A DNA stretch of 64,000 bases from contig NZ_CP104861.1 in the NCBI RefSeq assembly GCF_025426255.1, positions 1,364,001-1,428,000 of the forward strand, read 5' to 3'. Position numbers and translations under genes: made by a program. Each line of letters opens with the position of its first letter. The first letter of the stretch is position 1. Of the stretch, positions 1-8,165 are shown in pieces. The DNA comes from Pseudomonas fragi (GTDB lineage Bacteria; Pseudomonadota; Gammaproteobacteria; Pseudomonadales; Pseudomonadaceae). The notes below the pieces were generated by a model. It did no database searches and was not told the origin of the DNA. It was given only the letters and a program-made list of their open reading frames with translations.

Positions 1-1
1 G

Positions 2-1261
2 ACCCCGGCCCTGACCGCTCCCACCCCGGATATCGCCCGTGTAGAGCGTCCAGGCCTGGTCACTCGGAGCAGTATCATCCAGCAGGTATTGGTCGAGTCC
101 CGTCGTGAAGGCGTGTTCCCGCTGGGTGCGGCCGTGCCCAGTGTCGATTACTTGCCTGTGCGGGCGCTGCATCAGCAACTGGCCAAGGTCACGCGCTTTC
201 ACAGCCCGCGGGCGTTCAGCTATATGTTCAGCCCGGGCTTTGAACCGTTGCGGCGCCAGGTGGCAATTCGCATGCGCGATGCTGGCGTGGTGGTTGACCC
301 TTCGGAGGTCATCATCACCCACGGCTGTGTCGATGCCCTGCAAATGTCATTGCGCGTGCTGACCCGCCCCGGCGACCTGATTGCGGCGGAGTCCCCCACC
401 TACTACGGGCTGCTGCAACTGGCTGACCTGCTGGGCTTGAAAGTCATCGAAATCCCCAGCGACCCGGCGACCGGCATGAGCCTTGAAGCCCTGCAACTGG
501 CGGCCAATCAATGGTCGATCAAGGCCCTGGTGCTGACCACGCGGCTGAGTAACCCATTAGGCGGGACGATGCCCGAAGAGCGGCAAAAGCAGTTGCTGCG
601 TCTGGCTTCCGATTTTGATATCCAGATCGTCGAAGACGACATCTATGGCGAGTTGATGTTCGAGGTCGGTCGTACCAAGGCCTTGAAAGCCTACGATCGC
701 CTGGATCGGGTGATTTACTGCTCGAGCTTTTCCAAGACCTTGTCCCCCGGTGTGCGTATTGGCTGGATGATCGCGGGCAAGTTTCAGCAGGAAATCCAGC
801 GCTTGCAAACCTTCACCACCCATTCGGCGTGCAGCGTGACGCAGATGGGCGTGGCGGCTTACCTTGAAAATGGCGGTTACGACCGCCATTTGCGTTTCAT
901 CCGCCAGGAATACAGGAAGAACCTGAGTGCGTTCCAACTGGCTGTTCAGCAGCACTTTCCGGAAGGCACACAGATGTCACGCCCTAGCGGAGGCTTTATC
1001 CTGTGGGTCAGCTTGCCGGGCCGGGTCAATACTCAGGAACTGCATGTGCGGGCGCTGCAACAAGGCATCAGTATCGCGCCGGGGCTGATCTTCAGTAACA
1101 CTGAGCAGTTCAATCACTGCATACGACTAAACTGCGCCATACCCTGGAACCGCGAAGCCGATCGGGCCTTGATGACCTTGGGCATGCTTGCCAACCAGCT
1201 CTGCCAGGAAGCCTCGGGCCTCTACGGAGGAAGCGCGGCAGCCGCAGGGATGGCCTTTTGA
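2..1261 (+). CDS. MocR/PdxR-type regulator, 5' end outside window
   Basis: The frame is open to the left edge of the window, so this is the C-terminal part of a longer protein. What is present is a complete fold-type I aminotransferase-like domain: the cofactor-binding stretch around THGCVDAL, an SNPLG motif, and SSFSKTLSPGVRIGW, where the Lys codon at 734-736 should form the Schiff base with PLP. About 25 linker residues precede the domain, as expected when a GntR winged-helix domain lies upstream. Such MocR proteins are transcription factors that use PLP or a PLP adduct as effector. A TTG at 89 could start a stand-alone aminotransferase, but the coding-like upstream frame argues against it. 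Target genes cannot be told from here. Confidence 0.85.
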   Translation, partial: TPALTAPTPDIARVERPGLVTRSSIIQQVLVESRREGVFPLGAAVPSVDYLPVRALHQQLAKVTRFHSPRAFSYMFSPGFEPLRRQVAIRMRDAGVVVDPSEVIITHGCVDALQMSLRVLTRPGDLIAAESPTYYGLLQLADLLGLKVIEIPSDPATGMSLEALQLAANQWSIKALVLTTRLSNPLGGTMPEERQKQLLRLASDFDIQIVEDDIYGELMFEVGRTKALKAYDRLDRVIYCSSFSKTLSPGVRIGWMIAGKFQQEIQRLQTFTTHSACSVTQMGVAAYLENGGYDRHLRFIRQEYRKNLSAFQLAVQQHFPEGTQMSRPSGGFILWVSLPGRVNTQELHVRALQQGISIAPGLIFSNTEQFNHCIRLNCAIPWNREADRALMTLGMLANQLCQEASGLYGGSAAAAGMAF

Positions 1262-1332
1262 CCATAATCACCTTGTCACCCTGTGCGTAAAGCGCGAGCA
1301 TACGCACCTGAACGGTTAAAACTGTGGGAGTT

Positions 1333-1806
1333 ATGAAAGCGACATATTGTGTGGGCCTGCTGTTAGTGGGCGTTTTGAGTGCGCTTAATGCTGTTGTTGC
1401 GACAGCGGCCCAAGTGCAACCTGTAACGACCTCCGCGGAGAAAAAAACGGTCCATTCACCCGCAAAGCCGGTGGCCAGCGAGAAAAAAGCTCCGGTCAAG
1501 AAGCGTGCGCCCGTGGCCTCAAAATCCAGGTCGGCCCATGAGATCGCCAAAAATCCTTTGCCCGCCGCACACCTCGATTTGCGACTGCCCCCCGAAATGG
1601 TCAAGCAGCTCCATCCTCTTGGCGCTGTCCCGATGCCCGCGCACAAACCATTACTGCCTAACATGTTTGGTGAGAAAGCAGCCGAAGAAAGCCCTTTTCA
1701 GCTCAACGGCCGCCTGCTCAGTAATGAGATGAACCTGCAATTGCGCAATGAAGCCCGGCACAATGAAATCGAAGGCGCAGCGCTGGATTTCGAGTTCAAA
1801 CAATAA
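1333..1806 (+). CDS. Exported protein of unknown function
   Basis: A 157-residue protein. The ATG at 1333 is preferred over the in-frame GTG at 1324 because GGGAG lies just upstream and a clean signal peptide follows: a Lys near the N-terminus, a hydrophobic run to about residue 20, then an Ala-rich cleavage region. The mature part begins with a Lys/Pro/Ala-rich low-complexity stretch (residues about 30-60) like a periplasmic linker. It then has a segment rich in Pro and Leu, and ends near FEFKQ. I recognise no domain. It follows the MocR gene with a 70-base gap and need not be co-transcribed with it. Confidence 0.6.
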   Translation: MKATYCVGLLLVGVLSALNAVVATAAQVQPVTTSAEKKTVHSPAKPVASEKKAPVKKRAPVASKSRSAHEIAKNPLPAAHLDLRLPPEMVKQLHPLGAVPMPAHKPLLPNMFGEKAAEESPFQLNGRLLSNEMNLQLRNEARHNEIEGAALDFEFKQ

Positions 1807-1959
1807 GTGTCGAGCGCTGAAAAACGGGCTTCTAAACTGACTATTCAGTCACTGTCATTTATCGGCACATTCTGCTGAACGGTCAATTTCAAACACCTGT
1901 TCCAGCGAGTACTATCCTTTGTCATCAACACACTTTGCCCCGAATGAGGTGCTAACGTC

Positions 1960-2214
1960 ATGAATTGCCGTGAAGGCTGTGGCGCTTGCTGCATAGCCCC
2001 TTCCATCAGTACACCGCTGCCAGGTATGCCCAATGGCAAGCCTGCCGGGGAACGCTGCCTGCATCTTTCTGTCGACTACTTGTGCGGTTTGTTCGGTCAG
2101 CCTGAGCGTCCCGCGGTGTGTGGCGACTTCAAGGCAGACATCGAGGTGTGCGGCAGTAACCGTGAAGAAGCCATCAACCTGATCGGCTGGTGGGAGCAGA
2201 TGACCGCGGCGTAG
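1960..2214 (+). CDS. YkgJ-family cysteine-cluster protein
   Basis: An 84-residue protein with the CxxCGACC-like N-terminal signature (MNCREGCGACC), a GERCxHL motif and a further Cys in AVCGDF and VCGS. This is the pattern of the YkgJ/Fe-S oxidoreductase-like zinc- or iron-binding family (CxxxCxxCC). A GAGG ribosome-binding site stands at 1945-1948. The family is widespread and its biochemical role is not settled; metal binding is inferred from the spacing of the Cys residues. It lies 47 bases before the START-domain gene on the same strand. Confidence 0.75.
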   Translation: MNCREGCGACCIAPSISTPLPGMPNGKPAGERCLHLSVDYLCGLFGQPERPAVCGDFKADIEVCGSNREEAINLIGWWEQMTAA

Positions 2215-2261
2215 TGTGTTTGTGTCCAGTGAACAGACCTTCAACAATAAGGAATAAGACA

Positions 2262-2870
2262 ATGGGTTCGTTGCATCGAGTGGCATTGGTATGTGGTTTG
2301 AGCGTTCTGCTGGTGGGCGTGGCTCAGGCTGAAAACTGGAAGGTCGCCAAGGATCAGGACGGCATCAAGGTGTCGTTGAGCGAAGTTGCCGGCTCCCAGT
2401 ACAAGGCTTATCAGGGGGTGACCACCATCAAGGCGCCACTGGCCAAGATCAGCAAATTGCAGGAAGACGTGGCGAGCGCCTGTGCCTGGATTCATGAGTG
2501 CCAATCGCAAAAGCTGCTCAAGCATGAAGGCGACCAGAGCTGGACCTACACCCAGTTCAAGACGCCGTGGCCGGTAACCCCGCGTGACTCGGTGTTGCTG
2601 GTGACCACTGTTCAAGGGGCCGATGGCAGCTTGACCCGTACCCTCAAAGGGCAGCCGACCTACATCCCGGAAGAAAAGGGCTTTGTACGGGTTGCCCAGG
2701 TCGATGGCTTCTGGAAGCTTGTGCCCAAAGGCGACAACCTGACAGAAGTGACTTATCAGGTGCACACCGAGCCGGGTGGCAGCGTGCCGTCCTGGTTGGC
2801 CAACAAGTTTGTGGTCGATGCTCCGTTCAACACCCTCAAAGGGCTCAAGGAGCGCGCTGAAAAGCCGTAA
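2262..2870 (+). CDS. START-domain (lipid-transfer fold) periplasmic protein
   Basis: A 202-residue protein. The ATG at 2262 follows AAGGA and opens a signal peptide that ends at about residue 22 (GVAQA-ENW). The mature sequence matches the bacterial START/SRPBCC pattern: WKVAKDQDGIKVSL near the start, WTYTQFKTPWPVTPRD in the middle, and a C-terminal amphipathic helix (WLANKFVVDAPFNTLKGLKERA) that closes the lipid pocket in this fold. It probably binds a hydrophobic ligand in the periplasm; the ligand is unknown. Confidence 0.75.
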   Translation: MGSLHRVALVCGLSVLLVGVAQAENWKVAKDQDGIKVSLSEVAGSQYKAYQGVTTIKAPLAKISKLQEDVASACAWIHECQSQKLLKHEGDQSWTYTQFKTPWPVTPRDSVLLVTTVQGADGSLTRTLKGQPTYIPEEKGFVRVAQVDGFWKLVPKGDNLTEVTYQVHTEPGGSVPSWLANKFVVDAPFNTLKGLKERAEKP

Positions 2871-3135
2871 CCCTTGGTGTGGGCCGCTTGGTCCTGGGCA
2901 GCGCATCTGTCCGGGTACCGGGCGCCGGTTTTCCCGGCAAAGGTAAAACCTGTTGAAATTCATGGCTTGCCCCCTTGGCAGACGCTGCGCCCTGGGGCTA
3001 CTCTGCATCCAGACCAGCGAAGTAATCGACTGGCTCTGATCTTGTTTGCTACATGCTTATTTCTTCCCTTTTCACGGCCTGCCTGCAGCCGAAAGGGAAG
3101 CGCTGAATGTCTATCCATTGCGAGGAGGACGTTTC

Positions 3136-3477
3136 ATGAGCACAGCCCATCAAGAAGACCTCAGCAGCTATGTGCTGCGCCGCATGAAAGAAGGCGGTTT
3201 TGATTTTTCACGCATCCATCCCATCGAGTTTTACGCAATCTTCCCGGACGAGGAGCGGGCGCGCAGAGCTGCAGGTAAATTTTGTGGTGAATCCTTGAAT
3301 GCACAGATCAATGTGCGTGATGACGGCGCCTGGTATCTGGAATTAAGCAAAGTGATGTACGCCACCTATGGTGGTATTGGAGATTTTGAGCAGGACTTTG
3401 AAGCGGTAGTGGTTCCGCTGGGCGGGATTATTGAAGGCTGGGGCGTCAAGCAGGAGGTGCGTGGCCTGTTGAATTGA
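3136..3477 (+). CDS. RraB-family ribonuclease E inhibitor
   Basis: A 113-residue acidic protein with a strong AGGAGG-type ribosome-binding site at 3122-3128 and ATG at 3136. The sequence fits the RraB (regulator of RNase activity B) family: an N-terminal helix with VLRRMKEGGFDF, an IEFYAIFPDE strand, and the GGDFD-like acidic segment replaced here by GGIGDFEQDFEAV, ending with GIIEGWGVKQE. In E. coli RraB binds the C-terminal half of RNase E and changes mRNA decay. Function here is by family only. A strong terminator follows. Confidence 0.7.
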   Translation: MSTAHQEDLSSYVLRRMKEGGFDFSRIHPIEFYAIFPDEERARRAAGKFCGESLNAQINVRDDGAWYLELSKVMYATYGGIGDFEQDFEAVVVPLGGIIEGWGVKQEVRGLLN

Positions 3478-3495
3478 TACGCGTGCGGTGTATAT

Positions 3496-3528
3496 ACGGC
3501 TAGCCTTTGGGCTGGCCGTTTTGGTTTT
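3496..3528 (+). terminator. Rho-independent terminator after the RraB gene
   Basis: A ten-base-pair stem (ACGGCTAGCC with GGCTGGCCGT, one G-U pair), a four-base loop and a T-rich tail, 19 bases after the RraB stop codon. Confidence 0.8.
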
Positions 3529-3611
3529 AAGCGAGGTCATTCAAGCGTGCAGTAACCCATGGCCGTCGAAGACGCACAGGGGCTGCACGCCTTCGGCATC
3601 CGGGCGAGTCT

Positions 3612-3707
3612 TTAGCCGATGACCTTGGTCAAGTTCGGCAAGATCAGCAGCAAGGTGGTAGCAAAGAGAATGAGTCCGGCCTGGCGTACTTTCGTATGTT
3701 TGAACAT
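3612..3707 (-). CDS. 31-residue single-span membrane peptide
   Basis: A short frame on the minus strand, below the usual gene-calling cut-off. It starts MFKHTKVRQAGL, continues with a hydrophobic segment of about 17 residues (ILFATTLLLILP) and ends NLTKVIG. An AAAGGCAG ribosome-binding site lies 6-13 bases upstream. The basic N-terminus, a single transmembrane stretch and a short tail are typical of bacterial small membrane proteins. I do not know a function. It is supported only by composition and the upstream AGGC. Confidence 0.5.
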   Translation of the reverse strand: MFKHTKVRQAGLILFATTLLLILPNLTKVIG

Positions 3708-4120
3708 GGCTATCTGCCTTTTTTTGTTATTCCTGGACGACAATGCCAGCGACAAGGGCACCAATCCTTGAAAAAGCTCGCCCCCCGCGACAGGTTTAAC
3801 CTTAGAGCCCTCATAAGATATGGCTTAGAACCCTTTTACATCATTCAAGTGCAGTAGGTTTCTAAAAAGCTATTAGGGTTTCTTGGCTTGCGCTGTCACC
3901 CCGCAGCTAGACGCAATGGGCTGGTTTACAGTCGATATCCTTAGTGCCCTACCGTTCGTCCGGGAGCGTGGAGCGGGGTATTTTCGTCCCGCCAAGGCGT
4001 ACTTTTCTCAGGGCGGGACAGGCTATTACTACGTTCAGTACTTGCCTTGAAATACCCTTTCAGGGCAGGCTCTGACCAGTTGTCATCATTACTTTCGCTT
4101 TTATCGTGCCAGGTATTTTT
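3708..4120. other. Intergenic stretch with one strong hairpin
   Basis: I see no gene in these 413 bases. At 3986-4019 an eight-base inverted repeat (GTCCCGCC with GGCGGGAC, 18-base loop) stands about 100 bases before the amidotransferase gene. It is not followed by a T-run, so it may be a leader hairpin or protein site rather than a terminator. Confidence 0.4.
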
Positions 4121-4849
4121 ATGTCGCTACGCATCTGCATTCTGGAAACCGACATTCTGCGTCCAGAGTTTGTTGATCAATATCAGGGCTACGGACAAAT
4201 GTTCGTGCGCCTGTTCTCCACGCAGCCGATCGCTGCGCAATTCAGTGTGTTCAACGTGATGCATGGCGAGTACCCGTCAGACGACCAGGCCTTCGACGCC
4301 TATCTGGTGACCGGCAGTAAAGCCGACTCATTTGGCACCGACCCTTGGATTCAGACCCTGAAGGCCTACCTGCTGACCCGCTTTGAACGTGGCGACAAGT
4401 TGATCGGCGTGTGCTTTGGTCATCAATTGCTGGCGCTGCTGTTGGGCGGCAAGAGCGAGCGTGCCACCCAGGGCTGGGGCGTTGGCACCCATCAGTACAA
4501 ACTGGCGGCCAAGGCGCCTTGGATGAGCCCTGTGGTCGAGGAACTGACGCTACTGATCAGCCATCAGGACCAGGTAACGGCCTTGCCGGACAATGCCACA
4601 GTCATTGCATCCAGCGATTTCTGCCCATTTGCCGCCTACCACATCAACGATCAGGTGCTGTGCTTCCAGGGCCACCCCGAGTTTATCCACGACTACTCAC
4701 GCGCCTTGCTTGACCTGCGCCAGGAGCATTTGGGCGCGCAGATCTACAGCACTGGCATCGCCAGCCTGGAGCAAGACCATCATGGCCGCACCGTTGCCGA
4801 GTGGATGATGCGGTTCGTTTCGCACAAGCCGCAAACCGAAACCGTGTAA
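4121..4849 (+). CDS. Type 1 glutamine amidotransferase-like protein
   Basis: A 242-residue class I GATase. The nucleophile elbow VCFGHQLL places Cys98, and FQGHPEF places His185 and Glu187, so the triad is complete. The length and the VTGSKADSFG segment are those of stand-alone GATases related to the GMP-synthase glutaminase domain and to gamma-glutamyl hydrolases of glutamate-amide catabolism. No synthase partner lies next to it, so the amine acceptor is unknown. The start at 4121 is chosen because MSLRICILE begins the first beta strand; the upstream ATG-less extension adds only five residues. Confidence 0.8.
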   Translation: MSLRICILETDILRPEFVDQYQGYGQMFVRLFSTQPIAAQFSVFNVMHGEYPSDDQAFDAYLVTGSKADSFGTDPWIQTLKAYLLTRFERGDKLIGVCFGHQLLALLLGGKSERATQGWGVGTHQYKLAAKAPWMSPVVEELTLLISHQDQVTALPDNATVIASSDFCPFAAYHINDQVLCFQGHPEFIHDYSRALLDLRQEHLGAQIYSTGIASLEQDHHGRTVAEWMMRFVSHKPQTETV

Positions 4850-4861
4850 CGCTTATTGATT

Positions 4862-4932
4862 TGTAGCCGCTGCCGCAGGCTGCGATAAGGAGGCCGCTGC
4901 GTGCCTCATCGCAGCCTGTGGCAGCGGCTACA
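4862..4932. repeat. Inverted pair of Pseudomonas REP sequences
   Basis: Two arms of 25 bases (4862-4886 and 4908-4932) reading TGTAGCCGCTGCCGCAGG and its complement, separated by 21 bases. It sits between convergent genes and could also stop transcription from both sides. Confidence 0.85.
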
Positions 4933-4959
4933 GGTCTTGTGTGTGACAGATAGTGAAAC

Positions 4960-5931
4960 TCACAACCAGCCAGACCGCTTGAAACTGACCCACAACCCGG
5001 TCACCCCCAGCGTAATAAACCCCAACACGCCAAAGTAGCCGTAATGCCAGCTCAGCTCCGGCATGTTCTGAAAGTTCATCCCGTAAATGCCCGCCACTGC
5101 AGTGGGGAAGGCCAGAATGGCTGCCCAGGCTGCGAATTTGCGCTGCACAATGCTCTGGCGTGATGACTCCAGCAATACGACGATTTCAATCGTTTGCGTG
5201 GCGATATCGCGCAGGGTGGTGAGGTCTTCCATCTGGCGGGTGACATGAATCTGCACATCGCGAAAATACGGGCGCATGTTCTTGTCGATAAAAGGGAATG
5301 TCAGGCGCTGCAATTCTTCGCTGATTTCGACCATGGGCGCCACATAGCGCCGTAATCGCAACACATCGCGACGCAGGGCATGCAAGTGCACGATATCGGC
5401 TTCATTGAGTGCATTGCCCAGAATGTTTTGTTCGAGCTGGTCGATTTCGGCATGGATGGCTTCGCTGACGGGCTGATAGCTCTCGGTCACGAAGTCGAGC
5501 AGGGCGTACAGCACGAAATCTTCACCATGCTCGAGCAGCAGCGGGCGCGCCTCGCAGCGCTGGCGTACGGCCTTGTACGAGGCTGAGTGGCCATTGCGAC
5601 TGGTGATGATGTAGCCGTTGCCGGCAAAAATATGGGTTTCGACGAACTCCAGTTTGCCTTCATGGCGAACCGGCGAGTAGATAACAATAAACAGCGCATC
5701 GCCAAAGGTTTCAAGCTTGGGCCGGCTGTGTTTCTCAAGGGCGTCTTCGATGGCCAGTTCATGCAGGTTGAACTGGCGTTGCAGGTTGCTCAGCTCTTGC
5801 GCGTCGGGTTGCTCCAGACCAATCCAGACGAAGTGGCCGGGCTTTTTGGCCCACTCTATGCCTTCGTCCAGAGTGATAGCGGTGACTTTCTTGCCTGCGT
5901 TGTAAACCGCAGCAGCAACAACTCTCCCCAT
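4960..5931 (-). CDS. CorA-family magnesium/divalent cation channel
   Basis: A 323-residue protein with the defining GMN motif at 284-286 (YGMNFQNMPEL) between two C-terminal membrane segments (about 262-282 and 292-314). A large N-terminal cytoplasmic alpha/beta domain and a long helix rich in charged residues precede it. Members form pentameric channels that admit Mg2+, Co2+ or Ni2+; the related ZntB exports Zn2+ but shares the fold, so ion choice is not certain. Only a weak ribosome-binding site stands before the ATG. Confidence 0.88.
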   Translation of the reverse strand: MGRVVAAAVYNAGKKVTAITLDEGIEWAKKPGHFVWIGLEQPDAQELSNLQRQFNLHELAIEDALEKHSRPKLETFGDALFIVIYSPVRHEGKLEFVETHIFAGNGYIITSRNGHSASYKAVRQRCEARPLLLEHGEDFVLYALLDFVTESYQPVSEAIHAEIDQLEQNILGNALNEADIVHLHALRRDVLRLRRYVAPMVEISEELQRLTFPFIDKNMRPYFRDVQIHVTRQMEDLTTLRDIATQTIEIVVLLESSRQSIVQRKFAAWAAILAFPTAVAGIYGMNFQNMPELSWHYGYFGVLGFITLGVTGLWVSFKRSGWL

Positions 5932-6014
5932 AGTTCTAATCGCTTCTTCTTCAAAGGGTTATGGCACGAATATGCAGCTTAGCGCGCAATCTTGCACTTT
6001 GAGTCGACAAACGT

Positions 6015-6797
6015 TCAGAGGTTCGGATTAGAGGTTGAAGCAGTGCTTCTGGCCACGGGTGGCGCCAGACGTTTATGTTGGCTCAGCAGTTCGCGGTCCA
6101 TCGCTTCGATGCACTCGCGCATTTGCTCGTGGCACTGCTCCATCAGCCGAGGAATGTCGTCTAGGGTCAGGCCCGCCGTAGGGATCGGGGGCAAGGAGCG
6201 AATCTGGATATCAGCACTGTGCCAGCGGTTGAGCTTCAGATGCTGGCTGTAAGTGCTGGCACACACCGGCACAATCGGGACGCCGGCAGTAATTGCCATT
6301 TGAAACGCGCCCTTCTTGAACGGCAACAGGGTTTCACCAAAATTGCGCGTGCCCTCCGGGAACACCCAGATTGACGTGTCTTTTTCTTGCAGGGTGCGCG
6401 TGGTGGTCAGCATCGATTTACGGGCTTTCTGGGCGTTGCCCCGATCAATCAGCACATTGCCCGCCAGCCAGAACAGCTGGCCAAACAGAGGCACCCACTT
6501 CAGGCTTTTTTTGCCGATGCAGACCGTACGGCGCGGCACCACATTGCCGAACACAAACAAGTCGTAATTGGACTGGTGGTTGGCGATGACCACGCAGCTG
6601 TGAGGCTTGTCCATCAACGGCCCGACTTCGGTCTTGAGCGTGTACCCGAGGATCCATCTGGACGGCCAGGCATAAAGTCGCGCGCACAGGCGACTGTTGT
6701 CCGGATTGAAAGGACGACACATGCCCAACAGCACACCGAGCACGCCTGCGATCATAAAATGCAGACACATCAACAACATACGTATCGAAAGTAGCAT
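6015..6797 (-). CDS. plsC: 1-acyl-sn-glycerol-3-phosphate acyltransferase
   Basis: A 260-residue membrane-associated acyltransferase. The catalytic HX4D motif is His74-Asp79 (NHQSNYD), and the phosphate-binding FPEGTR motif is at 146-151. The N-terminus has a hydrophobic anchor (residues 1-26). It converts lysophosphatidate to phosphatidate in phospholipid synthesis at the inner membrane. An internal Met at residue 7 is an alternative start. Pseudomonads often carry several PlsC paralogues, so this may not be the main one. Confidence 0.88.
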   Translation of the reverse strand: MLLSIRMLLMCLHFMIAGVLGVLLGMCRPFNPDNSRLCARLYAWPSRWILGYTLKTEVGPLMDKPHSCVVIANHQSNYDLFVFGNVVPRRTVCIGKKSLKWVPLFGQLFWLAGNVLIDRGNAQKARKSMLTTTRTLQEKDTSIWVFPEGTRNFGETLLPFKKGAFQMAITAGVPIVPVCASTYSQHLKLNRWHSADIQIRSLPPIPTAGLTLDDIPRLMEQCHEQMRECIEAMDRELLSQHKRLAPPVARSTASTSNPNL

Positions 6798-7017
6798 TTA
6801 CAGGCTCGCTGAAACTAAAGATGGCGCAGTGTACGGATGTGCACTGTATTCAGCAATTACCCCGATACAAGTAGGAGATAGCTGAAGTTTTAGCATTTGT
6901 TTCAACGGGCTGGTTGAGGTGCAGGCTAGAGATGTTTAAGGGGATTTGTCGCGAGGCGAGGAGGGGGCTGAATCCCGACCGCAGGCTGCAATCGGGATCG
7001 GTGCTGGGGGGATAAGG

Positions 7018-7707
7018 TCAGAGCGGGTGGAGCTGGTCTTCTTCTATAGCCTTGTCCAGCGTCTCCAGCAGTGCTTTGCGCACTTTGAGCTTGGTGTTCC
7101 TGTGGGCCTTCATATTGATCTTCTTCAACTGGCGGGCCACTTCCAGGGCTGCGGCCTGCAACTCTTCGGGCTTGACCACCTTGTCGAGGAAGCCTGCGTC
7201 TACCGCGGTGAGCGGGTTAAACATTTCGCCGTTGATCACCGAACGATGAAATGCCGATTTACGCAGGCGATCGCGGGCCAGTTCAATCCCGGCGTGGTGC
7301 ATGGTCATGCCGATCTGCACTTCGTTCAGGCCAATACTGAACGGGCCTTCGACGCCGATGCGGTAATCCACCGACAACAACAGGAATGCGCCCTTGGCCA
7401 CCGCATGACCGGTACATGCGATAACCACCGGGAAAGGATGCGCCAGCATGCGCCGAGCCAGGGTCGATCCCTGCCTGACCAGCTCAATGGCTTGCTCAGG
7501 GCTGGCCGTCATTACCTTCAAGTCATAACCGCCCGAAAGAATACCCGGCTGCCCGGTAATGATGACCACAGCGCGATCCAGCTCGGCCTGATCCAGCGCG
7601 GCATTAAACGCGGTGATCACGTCCGGGGAAATGGCATTGACCTTGCCATTGCTCAAGGTCAGCGTGGCGATACCGTCTTCCAGGTGGTAGGCAATCAAGT
7701 CACTCAT
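7018..7707 (-). CDS. Crotonase/enoyl-CoA hydratase family protein
   Basis: A 229-residue protein, shorter than typical hydratases (about 260). The oxyanion-hole regions ILSGGYDL (57-63) and GHAVAKGAFLLL (100-111) are present. Glu129 in GLNEVQIGM is at the position of one catalytic Glu of enoyl-CoA hydratases; the first (usually in the AGADI-type loop) is replaced by Lys/Gly, so hydration may not be its reaction. AAGGA precedes the ATG. A palindromic operator-like site lies 70 bases upstream (see 7777-7790). Confidence 0.8.
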   Translation of the reverse strand: MSDLIAYHLEDGIATLTLSNGKVNAISPDVITAFNAALDQAELDRAVVIITGQPGILSGGYDLKVMTASPEQAIELVRQGSTLARRMLAHPFPVVIACTGHAVAKGAFLLLSVDYRIGVEGPFSIGLNEVQIGMTMHHAGIELARDRLRKSAFHRSVINGEMFNPLTAVDAGFLDKVVKPEELQAAALEVARQLKKINMKAHRNTKLKVRKALLETLDKAIEEDQLHPL

Positions 7708-7776
7708 GGCGCAATTCCTTGTTATGAAGTGGGGCAGACGTTACCCAGCCCTACGGCGCAGGTAAAGGGCTATGAC

Positions 7777-7790
7777 TGACTGGTGAGTCA
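7777..7790. promoter_or_regulatory. TetR-type palindrome upstream of the crotonase gene
   Basis: TGACTGGTGAGTCA, a perfect five-base palindrome around a four-base centre. The same sequence with one centre change occurs at 28380-28393, and a related one at 26929-26942. Binding by a TetR-like repressor is inferred from the symmetry and spacing. Confidence 0.45.
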
Positions 7791-7948
7791 GGCAATTGAC
7801 CTTCGTCCTCTATATAGAAGGCGGCGCAGCAGCGATTACGGCTGAACGGGCAAAGGAGCCTGGCCCGGGATTTGGCGCAATCACCCGCGAGGGCCGTGCC
7901 TAAAAAACGACTATTTTCGTAAGCGCATGAAAATTCTGAAAAAAACAT

Positions 7949-7977
7949 TTGTCATATCGAAAGCTTTCGACTACATT
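7949..7977 (+). promoter_or_regulatory. Sigma-70 promoter for tRNA-Ser
   Basis: TTGTCA at 7949-7954, a 17-base spacer and TACATT at 7972-7977, 38 bases before the tRNA. Confidence 0.65.
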
Positions 7978-8015
7978 AGCGCGCCTCGACAGACAGAACT
8001 TGTTTGAAGAGATAC

Positions 8016-8105
8016 GGTGAAGTGTCCGAGTGGCTTAAGGAGCACGCCTGGAAAGTGTGTATACAAGAAATTGTATCGAGAGTTCGAATCTCTCCTTCAC
8101 CGCCA
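8016..8105 (+). tRNA. tRNA-Ser(GGA)
   Basis: The 90-base sequence forms a seven-pair acceptor stem (GGTGAAG with CTTCACC), an anticodon loop CTGGAAA giving anticodon GGA, a long variable arm typical of serine tRNAs, GTTCGAATC in the T arm, discriminator G and an encoded CCA. Its 3' end is the left copy of the attachment repeat, and the element restores an intact tRNA. Confidence 0.96.
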
Positions 8106-8165
8106 CATTAAGTAAACACAAACCCCTGATTTTCCTAGAGAAAGTCGGGGGTTTGTGGTTTCTGG
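8083..8165. repeat. attL: left copy of the 83-bp attachment repeat
   Basis: Starts in the T arm of tRNA-Ser (TTCGAATC) and runs through the CCA and the downstream terminator to TTCTGG. It matches 16084-16166 at 82 of 83 positions (A at 8122, G at 16123). Position in a tRNA 3' end next to an integrase gene is the classic layout of a tyrosine-recombinase target. phiCTX is known to use a serine tRNA in P. aeruginosa. Confidence 0.92.
8117..8157 (+). terminator. Terminator of the tRNA-Ser gene, inside the att repeat
   Basis: A ten-base outer stem (CACAAACCCC with GGGGTTTGTG) continued by an inner stem GATTTTC/GAAAGTC. It is duplicated with the att site, so both copies exist in the genome. Confidence 0.7.

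Noticed and set aside
4862..4932. REP pairs considered as CRISPR-like repeats
   Set aside because: They are single inverted pairs scattered between genes, without regular spacers.
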